Assembly: GCA_021802375.1 (NCBI GenBank) | Contig: JAKAAL010000425.1 | Span: 1-5,049 of the forward strand | DNA length: 5,049 bases | Source of the DNA: Bacillota bacterium | GTDB lineage: Bacteria > Bacillota_E > Sulfobacillia > Sulfobacillales > Sulfobacillaceae | Reading direction: 5' to 3' | Shown: piece by piece, positions 1-4,614 of the stretch | How positions within the stretch are numbered: position 1 is the stretch's first letter | Layout: every line of letters starts with the position of its first letter | Position numbers and translations under genes: made by a program | Notes under the pieces: generated by a model | The model's database searches: none | Told to the model about the DNA's origin: nothing | The model's input: only the letters and a program-made list of their open reading frames with translations

Positions 1-2
1 GG

Positions 3-155
3 GCGAACCTCTATCCGTACATCCATCAGTTGCGACAGTGCATTGAGCCGAACCCTCAGCATCCACGGTGGTTGATCACCCACCGTGGCCAAGGTTATTG
101 CTTGCGCATGAAGGCTGAACACGATCCGAGAACACGACCATCATCCGAACCTTGA
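3..155 (+). CDS. Response regulator, C-terminal winged-helix DNA-binding end (partial)
   Basis: This is the last 50 codons of a gene that begins before the window. The peptide contains YIHQLRQCIEPNPQHPRW followed by LITHRGQGYCLRM. It matches the end of the OmpR/PhoB-type effector domain (Trans_reg_C): recognition helix (H-x-x-LR-x-x-IE), then the wing hairpin with the hallmark T-x-RG-x-GY. Such domains bind tandem DNA half-sites after phosphorylation of an N-terminal receiver domain, which lies outside the window. A short polar tail rich in Arg, Ser and Pro follows the wing. The family could also be a SARP or another regulator sharing this fold, because only the DNA-binding end is visible. 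The next gene starts about 40 bases later on the same strand, so cotranscription is possible. Confidence 0.85.
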   Translation, partial: ANLYPYIHQLRQCIEPNPQHPRWLITHRGQGYCLRMKAEHDPRTRPSSEP

Positions 156-197
156 GGAGTCCACTGTGAGATGCATTGGAGGAGGAGGGAGAATCAA

Positions 198-419
198 ATG
201 GAGTCGCTCGAAATCTTGACGCCTGCCCAATTGTTACGGCTGACCCAAATTGAACTGCGTTGTGTGCAGGAGTGTGCCACGGTCTTCGAAGCGACGGTGC
301 CGGAATGTGTCTGCGACATTGTTCGGCAGCATGCGGACACCGCCCATCGCTTGAGCGAAGTGCTTTGGACGCGCTATCACATTCCGGTGCATGGGCACCC
401 ACCCGCTCGATGTCCCTAA
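198..419 (+). CDS. Hypothetical small helical protein, 73 aa
   Basis: I do not recognise the family. The ATG at 198 is preferred over the in-frame ATG at 171 because GGAGGAGGGAG sits 6-7 bases upstream of it. The protein is mostly predicted helix: one helix around residues 8-27 (PAQLLRLTQIELRCVQEC), a second around 30-58 (VPECVCDIVRQHADTAHRLSEVLW), then a Pro/His-rich tail (IPVHGHPPARCP). The two amphipathic helices with regularly spaced Leu, Glu and His resemble half of a ferritin-like bundle, but there is no clear metal-binding E-x-x-H pair to confirm that. It has five cysteines and no signal peptide or membrane segment. The stop codon is 13 bases before the next start, and the next gene's ribosome site directly follows it, so the two are probably one operon. 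A role with the sigma-like genes is only an inference from position. Confidence 0.7.
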   Translation: MESLEILTPAQLLRLTQIELRCVQECATVFEATVPECVCDIVRQHADTAHRLSEVLWTRYHIPVHGHPPARCP

Positions 420-432
420 GGAGGAAAGAACC

Positions 433-871
433 ATGGTTTCGCGCAAGGTATTGGATAGCATGGGGATCTCTCCGCCAGAACCCGGGGAGATATGGTGGCG
501 GCAAATGCTTCGGCGATCAGCCATCGATAGCTATCGGCAACAACAGCGATGGAAACGCGACGCGTTAGGCGTGACGACCGATGTGGCCGCCTGGGATCAA
601 CGCCCAGATGTTTCGGAGACGCAGGCGTTGGATACGGTCGAGTGGCACCTCCTGTTCGATCAAGTGCTCGACCGTCCAGAGGCCTGCGTGGTGGACCAAC
701 TGTATTGGCAGGCGGCCACTCAACGACAAACGGCGGCCAGCTGTGTGCTCAGCCCCTCCAGGGCCCTGGCCATCGGAGATGTACGGGTTTGTACGAAGGT
801 TGCTCCTCGCTGGTGGTCAGGGGCCGAAAAAATTTCTGGCTCAAAATCGATCCTCAAACCGATCTAATTAG
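433..871 (+). pseudogene. Sigma-70-like protein (regions 2.3 to 4), frameshifted near 775
   Basis: The start at 433 has AAGGAGG about 10 bases upstream. Read without correction the frame ends at 867 (144 residues). Residues 21-43 (WWRQMLRRSAIDSYRQQQRW) look like sigma region 2.3/2.4 (W-x-x-x-x-x-R-x-x-x-D-x-x-R-x-x-x-R). Residues 71-114 look like the start of region 4, including QRQTAAS and LSPSRALAI. The recognition helix then breaks down. Removing one G at 775/776 restores EMYGFVRRLLL, the expected end of a region 4.2 helix-turn-helix, and carries the frame to the stop at 871 (145 residues). Regions 2.1-2.2 are absent, as in the gene at 987, with which it shares size, layout and helical spacing. 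It is either a pseudogene or a gene with a sequencing error. A short natural product ending at 867 cannot be excluded. Confidence 0.6.
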
Positions 872-892
872 TGAGAGGGTAAATCCTCTTGT

Positions 893-913
893 CCCTGACG
901 GGAGTTGTCAGGG
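893..913 (+). repeat. Inverted repeat / hairpin upstream of the sigma-like gene
   Basis: CCCTGAC (893-899) pairs perfectly with GTCAGGG (907-913) around a 7-base loop, and a T-G wobble can extend the stem at the base. It lies 22 bases after the end of the frame-corrected upstream gene and 73 bases before the ATG at 987. There is no run of T after it, so it is not a classical intrinsic terminator. It could be an operator or an mRNA hairpin that separates the two sigma-like genes. Confidence 0.4.
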
Positions 914-986
914 GAGAACGTTGTTGTTACGAAAGTATACCCGAAGAAGGATGACGAATTTTCTTACTTTGAATCGAGGTGGAGAC

Positions 987-1346
987 ATGACTGTGGAAGA
1001 ACGGCAATTACGGGCGTGGGTGCGTTCGGTATTTCGACATGCAGCTCTGCGATGGTTGGATCGCCAACGTCGTCAAGAGGCCGTTTTTCTATCGGATTCT
1101 GTCAGCGAGGAGGACTCAGCATGGAAGTTCGATCACATAGGAGACCAGGGTTACCACGATCTCGAGGCGATGGAATCAAATTTGTGGTTTCTCGATTGTC
1201 AGCAACGCCTCGCTCCGCGCGAAGCGAAGATTTTCAATGCTCTGTACCACGGATGGAACCCAACCGATGTGGCGCAGACGCTGCGATGCAATGTCAGCAC
1301 AGTTCGCCGTGCGATTTATCGGATTCGGAATCAATGTCCTCGTTAG
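987..1346 (+). CDS. Sigma-70-like factor subunit, regions 2.3-2.4 and 4 (SigO-like), 119 aa
   Basis: The start at 987 is chosen because GAGGTGGAG lies just upstream. The in-frame ATG at 951 has its AAGAAGG directly abutting the codon and is less suitable. Residues 10-31 (AWVRSVFRHAALRWLDRQRR) match the region 2.3/2.4 pattern that melts and reads the -10 element. Residues 32-66 form an acidic linker. Residues 67-115 match region 4: L-x-x-L-D-x-x-Q-x-x-LAPREAKIFNALYHGW, then the helix-turn-helix NPTDVAQTLRCNVSTVRRAIYRIRN. Regions 2.1-2.2, needed for binding the core polymerase clamp, are missing. They are found instead in the next gene, which overlaps this one by 13 bases. The division and gene order recall B. 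subtilis SigO (region 4 subunit) and RsoA (region 2 subunit). The family assignment rests on motif reading, not a search. The alternative is a truncated ECF-like sigma factor. Confidence 0.65.
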   Translation: MTVEERQLRAWVRSVFRHAALRWLDRQRRQEAVFLSDSVSEEDSAWKFDHIGDQGYHDLEAMESNLWFLDCQQRLAPREAKIFNALYHGWNPTDVAQTLRCNVSTVRRAIYRIRNQCPR

Positions 1347-1564
1347 GATGGCTAATGTGCCAGGTTCACTTGGGCAACGTCGATGCGTTTCCGCCATTGC
1401 TGGAGGCTGTAAAGCCACATTGGGCACCTTATCAGCGTTGGGGTCAGACCTCGATGGCATCAGACGACTTGCAACAGGAACTCTGGATCACCTTGTGGCA
1501 GGAATTACAGCGGCAAGTACCGTGGGTGATCCAAAGATTCTGTACAACGGGACGTGTGAAATAG
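1334..1564 (+). CDS. Sigma-70 regions 2.1-2.2 protein (RsoA-like co-sigma subunit), 76 aa
   Basis: The gene overlaps the end of the preceding sigma-like gene by 13 bases in another frame. The ATG at 1334 keeps the whole first helix (LGWLMCQVHLGNVDAF). A second in-frame ATG at 1355 has AGGA 6 bases upstream and could be the true start (69 residues). Residues 13-35 fit region 2.1 (G-N/D-x-x-AF-x-x-LL), and residues 44-58 (DDLQQELWITLWQEL) are a close match to region 2.2, the helix that grips the beta-prime clamp of RNA polymerase. The protein stops at residue 76, before any region 2.3. RsoA of B. subtilis is similarly small and holds only region 2. The close overlap implies translational coupling and equal amounts of the two halves. 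Caution: sigma-like sequence seems to continue in other frames after the stop, so this could be the intact front of a frameshifted longer gene. Confidence 0.6.
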   Translation: MSSLGWLMCQVHLGNVDAFPPLLEAVKPHWAPYQRWGQTSMASDDLQQELWITLWQELQRQVPWVIQRFCTTGRVK

Positions 1565-1565
1565 A

Positions 1566-1736
1566 GAGCTATCAGCCCGCGTATACGAGAATGCTCCGCC
1601 ATCGCCTCAGAAAATCCGTCACAGGATTACCCCGCATGCGCTGGGCTGGGACCAGCGATCCCTTCCGGCCCTGGGCCAGGATAGGTCAGCTGCGGTCCTC
1701 GTCAAAGTTTCCCTCCGACGGCTACGCCGACCTTAA
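1566..1736 (+). pseudogene. Degenerate sigma-like remnant in two frames
   Basis: After the stop at 1564, sequence resembling sigma regions 2.3-2.4 appears in the next frame at about 1570-1641 (YQPAYTRMLRHRLRKSVTG, the expected run of aromatic, Arg and Leu residues). Then from about 1638 a third frame gives ALGWDQRSLPALGQDRSAAV and ends VSLRRLRRP at a TAA (1734-1736). The WDQR stretch recalls AAWDQR at residues 52-57 of the product of the gene at 433. No single frame joins these pieces, and there is no convincing start or ribosome site. I read it as the tail of a sigma-like gene broken by at least two indels, possibly the original continuation of the gene at 1334. The reading is weak because low-complexity Arg/Leu runs also arise by chance. 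Confidence 0.35.
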
Positions 1737-1751
1737 CGACCGATCTCGCAT

Positions 1752-1772
1752 GGCCTAAACAAAGCTTAGGCC
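1752..1772 (+). repeat. Inverted repeat, 7-bp stem
   Basis: GGCCTAA (1752-1758) pairs perfectly with TTAGGCC (1766-1772) across the 7-base loop ACAAAGC. It lies directly after the sigma-like remnants, where a terminator might be expected, but no T run follows on either strand. Confidence 0.4.
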
Positions 1773-1779
1773 GGCCGAG

Positions 1780-1793
1780 TTGACATGGTGTCA
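1780..1793 (+). promoter_or_regulatory. TTGACA box overlapped by the hyphenated palindrome TGACATGGTGTCA
   Basis: TTGACA (1780-1785) matches the -35 consensus exactly. The same bases form a 13-base palindrome, TGACA-TGG-TGTCA (1781-1793). The hexamer at 17-bp spacing (1803-1808, CATTGG) is a poor -10, so a housekeeping promoter is not established. The overlap would suit an operator that blocks or recruits polymerase, perhaps with an alternative sigma factor. Confidence 0.3.
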
Positions 1794-1924
1794 TCATACG
1801 AGCATTGGAACCAAAGACCGGAATAAGGGTTACTTGTCCCTGAGAGCCGCCTCTTAGTTGAACTGAATCGGCCGCCATTGACCTTGAGTGACGATCCGGC
1901 ACCACGAAGGCATGGCGAATCAAG

Positions 1925-1942
1925 TGTCCGCAGGAGCGGACA
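1925..1942 (+). repeat. Perfect hairpin, 7-bp stem and AGGA loop
   Basis: TGTCCGC (1925-1931) and GCGGACA (1936-1942) are exactly complementary around AGGA. The AGGA in the loop resembles a ribosome-binding core, but no suitable start codon follows. It is GC-rich and compact enough to fold in RNA, and it lies about 130 bases before the DUF1906 start. Confidence 0.45.
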
Positions 1943-2033
1943 AGCCGATCTATCTTCCACACGACCTGCAAATCTTTCAAAAAGCGATTGAGAGGCTGCA
2001 CGATTTTTCGACGATCTCGTCCCCAATTGGGTA

Positions 2034-2050
2034 GACCGAAAAATTCGGTC
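2034..2050 (+). repeat. Perfect inverted repeat 24 bases upstream of the DUF1906 gene
   Basis: GACCGAA (2034-2040), AAA, TTCGGTC (2044-2050) is a perfect 7-bp palindrome with a 3-base centre. It ends 8 bases before the ribosome-binding site of the gene at 2074. The position suits an operator near the transcription start or an mRNA stem that affects ribosome access. It is AT-rich at the centre, as is common for dimeric regulator sites. Confidence 0.45.
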
Positions 2051-2073
2051 AAATCGACAAGGAGAGATCGACT

Positions 2074-2835
2074 ATGAGTTGGGGAACGTATTGGGGTGTG
2101 GATAGCGAGTCGCAGGCTAACCAGCCCCCTGGAGGCACGACGGGGTCGACGTTGTTAGAAGTGGTCAAGAAACAGTACGGCGAGATACCAGCCTTCTGGG
2201 GGCGCTATTTGAACGTTGCGCCGAAATTGGATGCCACCGAAGCCAAATTCCTTCTGAACAACATCGTCTCGATTTATGTGCTATATACGGCAGAGTCGGT
2301 GTCAGACGGGGTATCAGGTGGTAATACCGACGCATCGAACGCAATGTCTATCTTGAAAACCTTGCAAGAGAACGCCGTGGGTGGACAGGAGGCGTGCACT
2401 ATATTCGCTGATATCGAAGCTGGCAACGCCGGAAGCGTCGCGAGTTCAACAATTGCTGGATATATGGCAGCCTGGGCGAATACCATCAAAAACGATGGGG
2501 GCGGTGTTTATTTTCCTGGGTTTTACATGCCGACAGATTCCGGAAACGCGAACCCATTTGGGTGTGCGTACTCTGATGCCATATCGTTGAGCGGGAATGT
2601 GAAGAACGCCTTAATTGCTTCACCCGAACCAGAACCAGGGTGTTTTAACCCTCCAGGTCCCAGTACAGGGAGCCCGGATGTGTTCTACTGCAACGGTAAC
2701 CAATACGGGTCGAGCCAGCTTGCCATTTGGCAATATGCTGAAGGGTGTGCACCGGATACCTGTTATGGAACCCCGTGCGTAGATCTCGACACCGTACAGT
2801 CTTTCAGCCCCAATAACATACCTATGTTTTGGTAG
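2074..2835 (+). CDS. DUF1906-type glycoside-hydrolase-like TIM-barrel protein, 253 aa
   Basis: The start has AAGGAG 9 bases upstream. The protein looks like the Rv2525c/DUF1906 family, TIM-barrel proteins related to GH25 lysozymes and thought to act on cell-wall or other glycans. Visible landmarks are the first strand WGVDSES (7-13, candidate acidic residues D10 and E12), YGEIPAFWGRYL (35-46), a long helix LDATEAKFLLNN and strand IVSIYVLYTAE (52-74), the central acidic strand IFADIEAG (110-117, D113/E115), GVYFPGFYMPTDSG (144-157), and the late LAIWQYAEG strand (216-224) and VDLDT (236-240). There is no signal peptide. Seven cysteines (108, 164, 190, 206, 225, 230, 235) fall mostly in the C-terminal half and suggest disulfides outside the cytoplasm, which sits oddly with the missing signal. 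The gene is intact and stands alone, with a structured leader and a structured 3' region. The substrate is unknown, and the family name is from pattern recognition only. Confidence 0.75.
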   Translation: MSWGTYWGVDSESQANQPPGGTTGSTLLEVVKKQYGEIPAFWGRYLNVAPKLDATEAKFLLNNIVSIYVLYTAESVSDGVSGGNTDASNAMSILKTLQENAVGGQEACTIFADIEAGNAGSVASSTIAGYMAAWANTIKNDGGGVYFPGFYMPTDSGNANPFGCAYSDAISLSGNVKNALIASPEPEPGCFNPPGPSTGSPDVFYCNGNQYGSSQLAIWQYAEGCAPDTCYGTPCVDLDTVQSFSPNNIPMFW

Positions 2836-2895
2836 GCTTGAAGATCGACTTCAGCCCGATGCTCACGCAGTCTGCACCGAGATCAGCTGAAGTCG
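2835..2895 (+). repeat. Two alternative stems sharing CGACTTCAGC
   Basis: CGACTTCAGC (2846-2855) pairs perfectly over 10 bp with GCTGAAGTCG (2886-2895) around a 30-base loop. Its CTTCAGCC part (2849-2856) can instead pair with the upstream GGC-TGAAG (2835-2843, with T2838 bulged) around the loop ATCGA. The two folds exclude each other, as in switch-like or attenuator RNAs. Confidence 0.4.
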
Positions 2896-2901
2896 CGAAG
2901 A

Positions 2902-2919
2902 CTGGATCGGTACATCCAG
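2902..2919 (+). repeat. Perfect hairpin, 6-bp stem
   Basis: CTGGAT (2902-2907) pairs with ATCCAG (2914-2919) around CGGTAC. It directly abuts the 16-bp hairpin that begins at 2920, so the two could stack coaxially in an RNA. Confidence 0.5.
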
Positions 2920-2956
2920 CGGATCGATGTCCGTCGGGAGGGCGGATATCGATCCG
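2920..2956 (+). repeat. Long hairpin, 16-bp stem with a 5-base loop
   Basis: The arms 2920-2935 (beginning CGGATCGAT) and 2941-2956 (ending ATCGATCCG) pair along their whole length around GGGAG. Fourteen pairs are Watson-Crick, and two (G2929-T2947 and T2934-G2942) are G-U wobbles if the plus strand is transcribed. On the minus strand those two would be C-A mismatches, so the fold favours a plus-strand RNA, that is, the 3' end of the DUF1906 transcript. This is the strongest secondary structure I see in the window. Confidence 0.65.
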
Positions 2957-2964
2957 TGATCGTT

Positions 2965-3005
2965 CCACCGACGTGGGGGTCTCCCTAGAATCGCAGTCTC
3001 GGTGG
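2965..3005 (+). repeat. Inverted repeat, 7-bp stem with a 27-base loop
   Basis: CCACCGA (2965-2971) is exactly complementary to TCGGTGG (2999-3005). With a 27-base loop it is less certain than the two preceding hairpins, but it continues the run of stems and ends 34 bases before the stop of the minus-strand propeller gene. Confidence 0.35.
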
Positions 3006-3038
3006 TTATTCGGGTAATGAATGAACACGGGCTGGCGT

Positions 3039-4226
3039 CTACTGGCCGATTCGAACGGAGACAGGTATCCAATGAATCCCCGCATCCGTGCTATGTAGTA
3101 GGTAGGGTTCACGGTGTCCCGCAATGGCCCACAAATTTTGGGGGCGCACCACGTCCAGGGTTTGGAGCTGGATCGACGGCGGCAAGACTGCCGCTTTCCA
3201 CGTTTTGCCTCCGTCCCTGGTGGCCCACCAATGTTTGCCGTTCACGGACCACACATACCCCACCGACAGACTCGCCCACATACCCGTGGCCGCTCCCGGG
3301 GGCATACCGCCCATGGGATGCCAGCTTTGGCCGCCGTTGTTCGTGACCCAGGTTCTCATGTGCACCCTACTATTGCCTTGGCATCCCACCCAAGAAGCCA
3401 TGACCCGTCCTTGCGGCCCCTGAAACACCGGCACGCCGATGCTGCGGTCGGTCAGGACCGTACTGCCTCCCGCGCAGGCGCTTCTCACCGGCAATCCGGG
3501 TAAGATGGCGGCCTGGACGCGCGCATGATTGCGTGCGACCGTCACGCGGTCCAATTGCGCAGCGGCTCCGCCGGTTCCGCCACTGCTCCACCAGAGCGTG
3601 CCGGGTCCCGTCACCGTAATCCCAGGAGACGCCTGCCCTCGCAACCCCAGCGGAACGGGATCCACGGCAGTCCAGTGCCTGCGCTTGGGCTCATAGTGGA
3701 ATAAGGAAAATAACCCTTCGGTGTTCCATTGCGATTCCGCCAGCAACCATGGTGCCTTTAAGGTGTGTTGTGGCATGACGAGGGTGATGTAGTGCTCCCA
3801 CGGCACGGAGCGCGTGGTGGCTATCAGCGGCTGAGAGCTCCACTGAACGTAGGGCTTGCGAGAATACGCCAGCGCCAAGGAACGACGAAGCGAATGCGTC
3901 GCGGTCTGGATCGGTATCCATATGGTTCCCCCCACGGCCAGAAGGTCTGAATAACCAAGGGATGGCAGACTGCGCACTTTATGCCACTGTCGGCCGTTGT
4001 TGGTCGTTCGGTACAGTATCGATGGTGATCGGGGGTTCGTTTGCCCAACCATCCATCCATAGGCTGGATGCCCGGAACTAAAGGTTATCTGTTCGACGTC
4101 TATAGGTATAGGATGCCGGGGTGGGGATGGAGTTGACAATGCCCATAAGAAGAACACCCCGCCCACCGCTACGAGCGCCACCCCTCCGAGTGTAGCCAGG
4201 GTATATCGACTTAATGAGCAGTTCAC
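3039..4226 (-). CDS. Membrane-anchored Asp-box (BNR-like) beta-propeller protein, 395 aa
   Basis: Translation begins at a GTG (4226-4224), with GTGAGG 8 bases upstream. Residues 8-30 (YTLATLGGVALVAVGGVFFLWAL) form one hydrophobic segment after a short Arg-containing start. It is a signal-anchor or uncleaved signal, as no lipobox is present, so the remaining 360 or so residues should face outside. Four Asp-box motifs (S/T-x-D/N-x-G-x-x-W) are clear: TTNNGRQW (74-81), TNNGGQSW (295-302), TRDGGKTW (336-343) and STDAGIHW (379-386). Such repeats mark BNR/sialidase-type and Ycf48-like propellers. The middle (82-294) has degenerate blades without clear boxes. There are no sialidase catalytic residues that I can point to, so an enzyme role is not claimed. 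A binding, scaffold or sensor role is more likely. The gene converges on the DUF1906 gene and is divergent from the toxin-antitoxin operon. Confidence 0.75.
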   Translation of the reverse strand: MNCSLSRYTLATLGGVALVAVGGVFFLWALSTPSPPRHPIPIDVEQITFSSGHPAYGWMVGQTNPRSPSILYRTTNNGRQWHKVRSLPSLGYSDLLAVGGTIWIPIQTATHSLRRSLALAYSRKPYVQWSSQPLIATTRSVPWEHYITLVMPQHTLKAPWLLAESQWNTEGLFSLFHYEPKRRHWTAVDPVPLGLRGQASPGITVTGPGTLWWSSGGTGGAAAQLDRVTVARNHARVQAAILPGLPVRSACAGGSTVLTDRSIGVPVFQGPQGRVMASWVGCQGNSRVHMRTWVTNNGGQSWHPMGGMPPGAATGMWASLSVGYVWSVNGKHWWATRDGGKTWKAAVLPPSIQLQTLDVVRPQNLWAIAGHREPYLLHSTDAGIHWIPVSVRIGQ

Positions 4227-4333
4227 ATGAAAAACCTCACTTTCTCTTTTTTAGGACAGTCACCCGATATTACTAAACATAACGCCATATCTATGCGGCC
4301 GGTTACCCTGTTGAAGTTGTCATCTTGTGGTAT

Positions 4334-4388
4334 ACCCTAACCGAACGTCAGGATCGGGGTCCAAACGTGTCCGATTAGGGTCCCAAAC
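4334..4388. promoter_or_regulatory. Repeats with 21-bp spacing: GGGTCC(C)AAAC twice, plus ACCCTAA/TTAGGGT
   Basis: GGGTCCAAAC (4357-4366) recurs as GGGTCCCAAAC (4378-4388) exactly 21 bases later, two turns of the helix, so the copies lie on the same DNA face. In addition ACCCTAA (4334-4340) is the inverse of TTAGGGT (4375-4381). This pattern suits a regulator that binds tandem sites upstream of the minus-strand propeller gene. The regulator is unknown. Confidence 0.35.
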
Positions 4389-4539
4389 CGCATAGTGTGA
4401 CCGATCACTCGGAGGATCATAGACGCTATTTGGACATTTTGCTTGGGTCATTGTGTTGAAGTGATTTACCTCTGCAGTGAAGGGGTATCGATTGACCTCG
4501 TGAAGATCCCTGATCCCCGATATCCTCGACTTTGCGTGC

Positions 4540-4569
4540 TTGCTTCCTGCGCACCCGCTATGGTATCTT
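4540..4569 (+). promoter_or_regulatory. Candidate promoter of the toxin-antitoxin operon
   Basis: TTGCTT (4540-4545) and TATCTT (4564-4569) are separated by 18 bases and each matches four of six consensus bases. Transcription would begin near 4576, about 40 bases before the antitoxin ATG, placing the palindrome at 4578-4592 over the start site. The match is moderate, and other -10-like hexamers (TATGGT) lie nearby. Confidence 0.35.
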
Positions 4570-4577
4570 CAATGAGA

Positions 4578-4592
4578 GTGGGATTTTCCCAC
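4578..4592 (+). promoter_or_regulatory. Palindrome GTGGGA-TTT-TCCCAC, likely antitoxin operator
   Basis: A perfect 6-bp inverted repeat with a 3-base centre lies 9 bases before the AAGGAGG of the antitoxin gene and just after the candidate promoter. AbrB/MazE-type antitoxins usually repress their own operon by binding such palindromes, alone or with the toxin. The assignment as operator is an inference from position and symmetry. Confidence 0.5.
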
Positions 4593-4614
4593 CGGTTAAA
4601 AAGGAGGAGCGTCC

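Larger units (their letters stand above)
1737..2073. other. Intergenic leader region of about 340 bases with several inverted repeats
   Basis: I find no convincing gene here. Minus-strand frames are open across it but lack ribosome sites and recognisable motifs. It holds four inverted repeats, listed separately, and a TTGACA box at 1780-1785 without a good -10 at the usual distance. It ends in the ribosome site of the DUF1906 gene (AAGGAG, 2059-2064). It probably contains the promoter and 5' untranslated leader of that gene, and may also contain decayed coding sequence. Confidence 0.5.
2835..3005 (+). other. Structured 3' region of the DUF1906 gene: candidate RNA element
   Basis: Between the stop of the DUF1906 gene and the end of the convergent propeller gene lie consecutive stem-loops at 2835-2856 or 2846-2895 (mutually exclusive), 2902-2919, 2920-2956 and 2965-3005. 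Together they involve a large share of the bases. The segment could be a structured 3' untranslated region, a small RNA, a transcription barrier between convergent genes, or an element remnant. No T run follows any of the stems on either strand, so classical intrinsic termination is not shown. It matches no RNA family that I recognise. Confidence 0.4.
4227..4614. other. Divergent intergenic region of 388 bases
   Basis: This interval separates the minus-strand propeller gene from the plus-strand antitoxin gene and should hold promoters for both. Open frames inside it lack ribosome sites. It contains GGTATACC (4329-4336, a perfect 8-base palindrome), paired repeats around 4334-4388, GTGA-CCGA-TCAC (4397-4408), a candidate promoter before the antitoxin, and the operator-like palindrome at 4578-4592. 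I could not define a convincing -35/-10 pair for the propeller gene. TTCAAC and TAGATA on the minus strand, 16 bases apart near 4290-4317, are the best but weak option. Confidence 0.5.

Noticed and set aside
905..941. TTGTCA ... TATACC as a promoter for the sigma pair
   Set aside because: The spacer is 25 bases, well outside the usual 16-18, and TTGTCA is part of the hairpin at 893-913.
549..986. N-terminal extension of the sigma-like gene at 987, open back to 549
   Set aside because: It lies over the gene at 433 in another frame, is rich in Arg/Gly of shadow type, and the ribosome site before 987 is much better.
1912..2034. Plus-strand 40-codon frame MANQVSAGADKPIYLPHDLQ...
   Set aside because: The composition is plausible for a small helix, but AAGG sits only 2 bases before the ATG, and the frame spans the perfect hairpin at 1925-1942.
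1702..2052. Long minus-strand open frames across the leader of the DUF1906 gene
   Set aside because: They have no ribosome site, no recognisable motif, overlap another open minus-strand frame, and run across the inverted repeats. A transposase remnant was considered, but nothing specific supports it.
2846..3005. Intrinsic terminator for the DUF1906 gene or the propeller gene
   Set aside because: The stems are strong, but no run of T follows any of them on either strand, so a standard intrinsic terminator cannot be claimed.
2829..3017. Plus-strand 62-codon frame covering the structured region
   Set aside because: It starts inside the DUF1906 gene without a ribosome site, and the RNA-like stems explain the sequence better.
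4397..4408. CRP/FNR-like site TGTGA...TCACT
   Set aside because: The half-sites are separated by 4 bases, not the 6 of a CRP site, and no other support was seen.
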